From: Streptomyces peucetius
GTDB lineage: Bacteria > Actinomycetota > Actinomycetes > Streptomycetales > Streptomycetaceae
Length of the DNA: 64,000 nt
NCBI RefSeq assembly: GCF_025854275.1
Contig: NZ_CP107567.1
Location: 4,836,001-4,900,000, forward strand
Direction: 5' to 3'
The stretch's first letter is position 1. The number at the start of each line of letters is the position of its first letter. Below the pieces are notes generated by a model that made no database searches, was not told the DNA's origin, and was given only the letters and a program-made list of their open reading frames with translations. The translations under genes and the position numbers were made by a program. Positions 59,001 through 64,000 of the stretch are shown piece after piece.

Positions 59001-61694
59001 GCCGGGGGCCCCTCGAACCGCGCGATGACGTGGTCGTACTATCCGGACGGCAAGCTCAAGTCCAAGTCGGACGACGGCGTCCCGGTCGGCAGCGCGGTGG
59101 TCCTGGTCGACAATTCGGACACTCAGAACACGTCCTCCACCGGTACGTGGGCAAAGGGGGACGCCACCGGCCAGCACGGCTACGACCACCAGGTCCACGC
59201 CGCCGGGACCGGAACCGATACCTTCACCTGGACGCTCAACATCCCGAAGGACGGCACGTACACCGCGTACGTGAAGTATCCGAAGGTCACTGGCGCCGCG
59301 ACCACGGCGAAGTACACCGTCACACACGCCACCGGCTCGGTGGACGTGACCAAGGACCAGAACGCCGGCACCGGTACCTGGGTCAGTCTCGGCTCGTACA
59401 CCTTCACCCAGGGCAATGCGGCCGAGCTGAAGCTGTCTCAGAACAGTTCGGCGCTCGTGGTCGCCGACGCCGTCAAGCTTGTCCGTGACACCACGGGCGA
59501 GACGGACACGGAGAAGCGCAGCTTTTCCTACACCTATGACGTCAACGGCAACATGACGTCGATCGACGACACCTCGTCCGACGCCCGCATCGACGCCTAC
59601 ACGATCACCTACACGGGGCTCAATCAGGTCCAGAAGGTGACCGAGGCGCTGGCAGGCCAGGAGAAGAAGGCGACGTCGTACACCTACGACGCCAACGGCC
59701 TCGCAGAGACGGTCACCCACCCCGACCAGCACTCGGCCTACACCTACGACGTGCGTGACCTGGTCAAGACTGTCACGGTCGGGAAGACGGCCACGGACAC
59801 CTCACCGAAGGCAACCTCTTACACGTACACCGACCGCGGCCAGAAACTGAAGGAGACCAAGGCCAACAGCAACACCGTCGACTACACCTATTACCGCGAC
59901 GGTGTCGTCAAGTCGGCGACGGAGAAGAAGTCCAACGGCACCCTCGTCTCCTCGCACACCTACGCCTACGACCCCAACGGCAACAAGGCGCAGGACATCG
60001 CGAAGAAGATGAGCGCCGACGACCACGCGGCGTACCTCGACTCCACGACCGACTACACCTACGATCCCGTCGACCGGCTTGCGAAGCTGGTCAAGACCGG
60101 TAACGGTGCAGGGACGGAAACGTACGTCCACGACGACAACGCCAACGTCATCAGCCAGACCGTCAAGGGCACGTCGACGACGTTCCACTACGACCGCAAC
60201 CGGCTGCTGAGCGCGACGACTTCGGGCACCATGGCGGACTACAACTACGACCCCTTCGGCCGCCAGAATTCCATCACTAGCGGCGGACAGGTCATCTCCC
60301 GGACTGTCTACGACGGCTTCGACCACGTCGTGGAATCCCAGAAGATGGACGACACGGGAGCCCTGAAGTCGACCACTTACACCTTCGACCCGCTGGACCG
60401 CACCAGGTCGAAGACGGCGGACGGCAAGACCACCGACTTCACCTACCTCGGACTGTCCAGCGAGGTGCTGAACGAAGAGGTCGCCGGTGAGCTGACCAAG
60501 TCCTACCAGTACAGCCCGTGGGGTGAGCGACTCTCCCAGATCAAGCACAACTCGGACGGCACAACCGAGGACGGGTACTACGGCTACAACAGCCACACCG
60601 ACGTAGAGACTCTCACCGACGGCAACGGCAACACCAAGGCCACGTACGGCTACACCGCCTACGGTTCCGACGACACGTCGGAGTTCACCGGTGTCGACAA
60701 GCCCGACCCGGCCGATTCCGCCAAGGAGGAGTACAACCCCTACCGCTACAACGCCAAGCGCTGGGACGCGCAGTCCGGAACCTACGACATGGGCTTCCGT
60801 GACTACGACCCCGGTCTGAACCGCTTCACGACCCGCGACATGTACAACGGGGCGCTGGCGGACATGGGGCTCGGCAGTGACCCCTACACGGGCAACCGAT
60901 ACGCGTTCACCGGCGGCAACCCCGTGAGCCGGGTCGAACTCGACGGGCACTGCTTCGGCTGGGGCTGGTGCGAGGACGCGGTTGACGCGGGCGGGGACGC
61001 TCTGGACTCGACCCTGGAGTGGGCCGACCACAACTCCGACGCGCTGTCGGACGCGGCCGGCAGCCTGCTCGAAATGGCTGCCGGTGTCGGCACCATGGCC
61101 GGCGGTGCCGCGCTCGTCGCCGGTTCCGTGGGCGGATGTGCCGCGGGGGCCATTCCTACCCTCGGCACGATCTGCATCGCCAGCGTGGCCGGTGTGGCCG
61201 GTGGCGCCAGCCTCATCACGGCGGGCGCATTCGTCTCCGTCCACGGTGCCATGGGGCTCGGGGACAGCATCGCCCGGATGGAGAGCACCGGAGGGGGCGG
61301 GGGCGGAGGCTCAAGCTCCGGCAAGTCCACCGACGTGGGCGCACAAAACCCGGACGTCATTTGGTCGACGGAAAAATTCGACGGCTGGCAGCATGTGCTC
61401 GACGGTCACCGGATCGGAGGAAAGGATTACGACGCGGAGTGGAAGGGAGCGTTCATTGGGAAGGAAAAGAAGGTCAAGGCCTGGATTCAGCAGGTCGTGA
61501 AGAACAATGAGGCACAGAAGAACACCGGAGACCGTGACGGCTGGGTCTACGAGGGGCGGGTCAATGCCGGTCCCAACGGTGTCGGGGTTCTGAGCGACAA
61601 GCAGAGTCAGGGACTGTCGCACAAGACGGCATATGGAATCAAGGTCGTCCTCAATCCGGACGGGAGCCTGCGGACTGCTCACCCCATTCCGTAG
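53016..61694 (+). CDS. Secreted RHS-repeat polymorphic toxin with EndoU-like tip
   Basis: About 2892 residues from GTG 53016, which has AAAGG at good spacing; ATG 52998 is also in frame. Order: signal peptide (SCLVVAAVAGTLLPQVAYA); N-terminal beta domain (about 60-320); DNRLRE-like domain (330-645) with a golvesin-like domain inserted at about 460-572 (TYTWQPKVTDTATYRVDVHY); a second DNRLRE-like domain (760-958, SATWNNATS); from 1180 the RHS/YD repeats, interrupted by a second golvesin-like domain at about 2025-2160 (TFTWTLNIPKDGTYTAYVKY); the core ending in NRYAFTGGNPVSRVELDGH (about 2644); then a helical hydrophobic linker and a C-terminal tip of about 110 residues. The tip (WQHVLDGHRIGGKDYDAEW, DGWVYEGRVNAGPNGVGVL, GIKVVLNPDGSLRTAHPIP) resembles EndoU/BECR RNase toxins. 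Expected to be a contact-dependent toxin. Confidence 0.9.
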   Translation: MKVPYRRYLSCLVVAAVAGTLLPQVAYAAPPSEPEKDDGESIVDTVAEWFEDDGKENKEPPSYGNRGIADRQKLAKGKNDPKAERVKELTSRRTPSARFWQLSDGRVEAELSAAPTSYKDKASQSWKSIDTRVRAVRAKGFDFANTANTGRSWFGSDPEKLLRFETAEGGQSVTLGIEGAAKNLKPEAQGNTVTYQGAVNGADLEYRVGPGRVKENIVLAERPDGPVTYTFTLDTEGLTPKARKDGSIAFFGELPNTPVLVIPAPYMTDAKKSASSPYGFEYSAAVSQKLTRDGDGWKLTVTPDAKWLAAKERQYPVVVDPTITIAPSPSGSQDTMVLSDSASTNFNSSWKLSVGKTSSSAQARSLLKFPLDEIPAGVKVDGARLGVYFDQTHTTGGNDVTIEAHRATGAWDESTATWSNTSGLVGELSGTSVQADDGDAGTTAATGVWPASGSTLTQYAIGQDYHYNKDSVAGDTYTWQPKVTDTATYRVDVHYVPATDRATNAPYTVTHRDGSQTFTVDQSAGTNGVWTSLNGGKQLPFTKGTVGKVVLGDGPASTSTAVVADAVRLVNPAQIVKNKGEYNQWHEFPVADTVQKWVNGTANHGFVLTAKDESSTAPLGGPRYEAGDGYYGGETSSIPRLTVTWGRVGTALDSPTVVHSTGPELHWPAYKNTSGDTGADIVEYQLHRSTQQDFTPSAATLIAPIDKAATAYTDTTAVPTPDSSSSEIGKSYYYQIAVKTEDGDLLGSPTRVVGIPKAGRTMKIIQGSQGGVTDTTLSSQQPTTNQDTIQSWGVGQNWLSVGNNSGTYGTTRAVLKFPTSDIPATATVLNNRMYMWGAETTTGSTGAIYELHALTRDFAETSATWNNATSTTAWTSPGGDMNAAVSDTVANMSDVGRHWWDATSLMQSWVENPAGNKGVAVRLQDESSSGPQERTLFLSAEAADPQLRPYMQVIYVDSTTQSTYYAPTTPSRMTPNTTYTVDFTVTNTTSSQWTEGERELSYTWKLPDGTDVTTGGNQLATPIPALAPGKSATIQAQVATPINSDSGNKRNEYVLGWDVRKISDGTWLSAGTGGIPALKQNVAVEDPTSNQLGLEKFYSYTGKNTGAGSTVMNNLAAGNTVWQYNAFTNPGRGLSTFARFAYNSLDTSDTVAGHGWSFQAAGPIRLGAPLDFHPNPNPTEIRLPDGDGTTHVFRWDSVNSVWKAPAGVHYKVTMKSGLDCKPTKDPVPDAWTLTRPDGTRFLFGCDGYMTSTVDKNGNTQTFTYEERKSNNKPTKFLTYITDPAGRQSLTVDYYKKGDASYEYIDDTGAKVTGSNLTNSKIYDHVKSMTDISGRKIAFYYTDKGLLGQITDGVGSSQPKNFTFTYDATQGNKNVKLVKATDPRGNATNLAYYAPQAGDDPKYHWWTKTITDRLQGTTGFTYAVNATNTKFTDTKVTDAESHATDYVTDDFGRPVQTTNAKAQTTKMSWDADNNVTYLEEANGAKTAYCYDQKTGYPLWQRDAENNKAGVPPSSDCAPGTYPPNSQQYSYQTRLDGFSADLFTKTSPEGRKWQFGYDTFGNLKTVTDPKGVATTTTGDYTTSYEYDAYGQMTKTTDANGNPTTNSDFGPTGYPATITDALNKSTTFVYDERGQVTQVTDALGKKTTQTYDTFGRPLVKTVPKDQATGDLITTPAPVYDANDNVTSSTATNGAMYNAVYDAADQAVSTSDPKDTSAAAARTTTYTYDKAGNVRTVTEPKGTLTTADPSDFVTTLTYDEIYQLTTVEDAVGDKISYAYDNVGNETLVVDPKKNATTDATDYTTKTTYDLNHRVTSVTDAAGHTTRQSYDKDSLVVSMTDAENNTSTVTYDERGMRTEVKVPHDGTSPITYRTTKYEYDQAGNTTKVITPRGVETAVADDFTSRTQYDALNRPVKRYQPYDPNDARYNDPNVYIQTFYDAVGRVAKTSLPPSDGQTVRNDATYSYFDNGWTKSSSDPWDITTTYDYNELGQQTARTLTSAGGPSNRAMTWSYYPDGKLKSKSDDGVPVGSAVVLVDNSDTQNTSSTGTWAKGDATGQHGYDHQVHAAGTGTDTFTWTLNIPKDGTYTAYVKYPKVTGAATTAKYTVTHATGSVDVTKDQNAGTGTWVSLGSYTFTQGNAAELKLSQNSSALVVADAVKLVRDTTGETDTEKRSFSYTYDVNGNMTSIDDTSSDARIDAYTITYTGLNQVQKVTEALAGQEKKATSYTYDANGLAETVTHPDQHSAYTYDVRDLVKTVTVGKTATDTSPKATSYTYTDRGQKLKETKANSNTVDYTYYRDGVVKSATEKKSNGTLVSSHTYAYDPNGNKAQDIAKKMSADDHAAYLDSTTDYTYDPVDRLAKLVKTGNGAGTETYVHDDNANVISQTVKGTSTTFHYDRNRLLSATTSGTMADYNYDPFGRQNSITSGGQVISRTVYDGFDHVVESQKMDDTGALKSTTYTFDPLDRTRSKTADGKTTDFTYLGLSSEVLNEEVAGELTKSYQYSPWGERLSQIKHNSDGTTEDGYYGYNSHTDVETLTDGNGNTKATYGYTAYGSDDTSEFTGVDKPDPADSAKEEYNPYRYNAKRWDAQSGTYDMGFRDYDPGLNRFTTRDMYNGALADMGLGSDPYTGNRYAFTGGNPVSRVELDGHCFGWGWCEDAVDAGGDALDSTLEWADHNSDALSDAAGSLLEMAAGVGTMAGGAALVAGSVGGCAAGAIPTLGTICIASVAGVAGGASLITAGAFVSVHGAMGLGDSIARMESTGGGGGGGSSSGKSTDVGAQNPDVIWSTEKFDGWQHVLDGHRIGGKDYDAEWKGAFIGKEKKVKAWIQQVVKNNEAQKNTGDRDGWVYEGRVNAGPNGVGVLSDKQSQGLSHKTAYGIKVVLNPDGSLRTAHPIP

Positions 61695-61717
61695 CCACTC
61701 AGCGTGATACCGTTCCG

Positions 61718-61754
61718 GTGCCTGCGCCGGCAGGAAACCTGCCGGCGCAGGCAC
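61718..61754 (+). terminator. Hairpin between toxin and immunity genes
   Basis: A 17-bp perfect stem (61718-61734 with 61738-61754) with an AAA loop, 23 nt after the toxin stop and 33 nt before the immunity start. It may terminate, attenuate or stabilise the transcript. Confidence 0.65.
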
Positions 61755-61787
61755 TCCTCGCAACAGTACGAAGGGTTCAGAGAAAGA

Positions 61788-62261
61788 ATGTTTCTCCTTG
61801 AGTTCGATCGAGAATCGATGCGTGAGCCTTCGGAGAAGCAGGTCGCCGCACTGGCCACGGCCAGCGAGATGGACCTGCGCTACGCCTACTTCCAGGCCCG
61901 CGTGTCCCTGGCTGCGGATGGCTTCAAAACCGAGACGTTTCCAGTGCCGCTTCTCGACTTCACACACTGCACACTGCTGGCGGCGCGTTCTGTTGCGGGC
62001 GGAGAAAGCGGTCAAATCAGTTTTACCGAGAGCAGCATGCTGATCTACTTCACTCCGCAGGGTGCAGATGTGAAGGTGTTGCGTTCGTGGGATCCCGTTT
62101 CAGGTTCATGCGGCGCGGAAGAATTTCTGGAAGCAGCCTCCAGGTTCTCCACGGAAGTTCTGGATCATATAATTGATCGGTATCCGGAATTTCGACAGAA
62201 TCCGTATTCTGAAGCAATAGGGCGCATGGTTCAGGGGATTACTGCCGCTCGCGGCAAGTAG
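61788..62261 (+). CDS. Candidate immunity protein for the RHS tip
   Basis: A 157-residue soluble protein from ATG 61788 (MFLLEFDRESMREPSEKQVA). Position directly after a polymorphic toxin, small size, lack of signal peptide and noticeably lower GC and less biased codons than the surrounding genes fit an immunity protein. Text includes RYAYFQARVSLAADGFKTET, GQISFTESSMLIYFTPQGAD and EVLDHIIDRYPEFRQNPYSE. No known Imm family is recognised. It would neutralise the EndoU-like tip in the cytosol; this is inferred from context. Confidence 0.72.
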   Translation: MFLLEFDRESMREPSEKQVAALATASEMDLRYAYFQARVSLAADGFKTETFPVPLLDFTHCTLLAARSVAGGESGQISFTESSMLIYFTPQGADVKVLRSWDPVSGSCGAEEFLEAASRFSTEVLDHIIDRYPEFRQNPYSEAIGRMVQGITAARGK

Positions 62262-62268
62262 GTTGTGC

Positions 62269-62311
62269 AAGGGTGCGGCTCCGGCAGCTTGTCTGCCGGA
62301 GCCGCACCCTT
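62269..62311 (+). terminator. Strong terminator after the immunity gene
   Basis: A 19-bp perfect stem (62269-62287 with 62293-62311) and 5-nt loop, 8 nt past the stop. Confidence 0.9.
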
Positions 62312-62464
62312 ATGCGCGGTTGGGCGACGCGTTGTCGGCGACGGTGGCGTTCCTGGTGACATGCGTCGCGTTCTGTTGGACTCCTCGACACCTGGCGCGG
62401 TCGACCGCGCGGCGCATTCCCCAATCGGGGACATGATCGCGTCCGGTGCCGAGCCGCTGCACCG

Positions 62465-64000
62465 ATGACCCGTTTCCAGTGGGACTACGACGTCCGTACC
62501 CACCCGAAGGGACTCGGCCTCGATTCCTTCACCTGGCAGCTGAACATCCCGCAGGACGGCACGTACGAGGTCTTCGTCCGGCACGGTGACGTGACCGGCG
62601 CGGCGACCGACGCCCCGTTCAAGATCACCCACGCGGGCGGCGAGGTCACCAAGCCCGTCGACCAGACCACCCGTTCCGGTGAGTGGGTCTCACTGGGCTC
62701 GTACTCCTTCACGGCGTCGGGCACCCAGAAGGTCACCCTGTCCGACCTGGCCGACGGCACGGTCGTCGCCGACGGCCTGAAGCTGGTCCGCTCCAACACG
62801 GGCGAGACCGACAACGAGAAGAAGGACTTCACCTACCGGTACGGAGTCAACGGTCCGCTGACCGAGGTCAAGGACCTGTCGCCGGGTGCGAAGACCGACA
62901 CCTACTCGATGACCTACGACGAGCTCAACCAGCTCACCAAGGTCGAGGAGAAGCTCGGCACGACGGTCAAGAACACGACCGCCCTCGCCTACGACGTCAA
63001 CGGCAACCCGGTGGAGACCACGCACGATGTGACGTGGTCGAAGTCCGAGTACGACATCCGCGACATGATCAACAAGATCACGAACGCGGACTCGCCGACG
63101 GCGGGCAACCAGCAGATCACCACGTTCACCTACACCGACCGCGGCCAGCCGCTGAAGCAGACGAAGCCGAACGGGAACACCGTCGACTACGCGTACTGGC
63201 TCAACGGCGCGGTCAAGTCGCAGGTGGAGAAGAAGAGCGGCGGCACGCTGGTCGCCTCGCACGACCTGGAGTACGACCCGAACGGGAACCGCTCCAAGGA
63301 CACGGCGAAGGTGATGAACGCCGACAACACGGCGGACTACCTGGACACCGTCTCCGCGTTCACCTACGACCCGCAGGACCGCATCGCGCAGGTCACGAAG
63401 ACCGGCGACGCGGCGGGCACGGAGACGTACGCGTACGACGGCAACTCGAACATCGTCGAGCAGACGGTGGGCTCGGTCACGTCCACGTCGACGTACGACC
63501 GCAACCGTCTGCTGAAGACGTCCGCGGGCGGTGTCGCCTCCACGTACAACTACGACCCGCTGGGCCGTCTGGACACGGTCTCGTCGAACGGGTCGGTGCA
63601 GGAGAAGTACTCGTACGACGGGTTCGACCGGATCGCCAAGCACACGGCCGGCACCGGAACGTCGGCCGTGTCGACGACGTACGAGTACGACGCGTTCGAC
63701 CGCACGGTGCAGCAGGCCACGTCCGGGACGAGCGGGAAGACGACGCTCTTCACGTACCTGGGCATGGAGTCGAAGGTGCTGCGGGAGGAGGTCGCCGACA
63801 AGGCGACCAAGTCCTACCAGTACTCGCCGTGGGGTCAGAAGCTGACCCAGATCAAGCACAACGCCGATGCGACGAAGGAGTACTCGCAGTTCCTCTACCA
63901 CCCCAAGGGTGACGTGGAGGCGATCACGAAGGACGAAGGCAACACCAGGGCGACGTACGGGTATTCGGCGTACGGCTCCGACGACGAGAAGCAGTTCACC
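62465..64000 (+). pseudogene. Orphan RHS module lacking an N-terminus, runs off the window
   Basis: From ATG 62465 the open frame reads DSFTWQLNIPQDGTYEVFV, KLVRSNTGETDNEKKDFTYR, then YD repeats (TFTYTDRGQPLKQTKPNGNT, YDRNRLLKTS, YNYDPLGRLDTVSSNGS, YLGMESKVLREEV, KSYQYSPWGQKLTQIKHN) and is still open at base 64000. It parallels the large toxin from its second golvesin-like domain onward, at moderate identity. No signal peptide or ribosome site is present; in-frame sequence before the ATG is closed by a stop near 62357. It looks like a displaced RHS core fragment ahead of another toxin tip, though a product from ATG 62465 cannot be excluded. Confidence 0.75.

Overview
The window is high-GC DNA (roughly 70%, strong G/C bias at third codon positions, frequent GTG starts) and gives every sign of a Streptomyces chromosome. 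Content and order (purH, folD, DUF3017, mdh, betaine cluster, glyA, trpS, BrkB-type protein, D-Ala-D-Ala carboxypeptidase, SCO4848-type membrane protein, metallophosphoesterase, sdhBADC) look like a conserved core arm, interrupted by small islands of decayed or acquired genes.

Layout. 0-12 kb: the 3' end of purH, a patch of broken genes including a frameshifted M23 peptidase, then the one-carbon/TCA block folD - DUF3017 - eukaryote-type NADP isocitrate dehydrogenase - mdh, followed by a GPP34 gene, debris of a DUF5753 regulator and a DUF6415-like gene, and three poorly characterised genes. 12-19.6 kb: a choline/glycine betaine operon (aldehyde dehydrogenase, GMC choline oxidase/dehydrogenase, ABC ATPase, a double-length permease, lipoprotein binding protein). 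19.8-22.6 kb: ICL/PEP-mutase-like enzyme, AhpD-like protein and a divergent MocR regulator. 22.6-28 kb: a 1192-residue fusion of a PutP sodium/proline symporter to PAS, GAF, PP2C phosphatase and HATPase kinase domains, lying between a decayed copy of the rocD 3' end and intact rocD. 28-33.5 kb: glyA preceded by a ZTP-type riboswitch, an ECF sigma operon with two membrane proteins, and trpS. 33.6-43.3 kb: RNA-ligase-like enzyme, BrkB, D-Ala-D-Ala carboxypeptidase, SCO4848, metallophosphoesterase, a TetR/DCC/membrane-protein operon with twin palindromic operators, hydrolase, a 5'-truncated SMP-30 gene beside an Lrp fragment, and a small membrane protein. 43.4-47.5 kb: sdhCDAB and an OHCU decarboxylase. 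47.8-52.7 kb: GH20 lipoprotein, an unknown gene, PGRP-type amidase and an MmpS-like protein. 53-64 kb: a large secreted RHS polymorphic toxin with an EndoU-like C-terminal tip, its probable immunity gene, and an orphan RHS module running off the window.

How the genes fit together. Several neighbours share metabolism: purH/folD/glyA (folate one-carbon), icd/mdh/sdh (TCA), the betaine operon (osmoprotection), and the proline symporter fusion with rocD (ornithine/proline). The most unusual items are the transporter-phosphatase fusion, which could turn proline uptake directly into an anti-sigma/anti-anti-sigma output, and the RHS locus with inserted golvesin-like domains and an orphan module.
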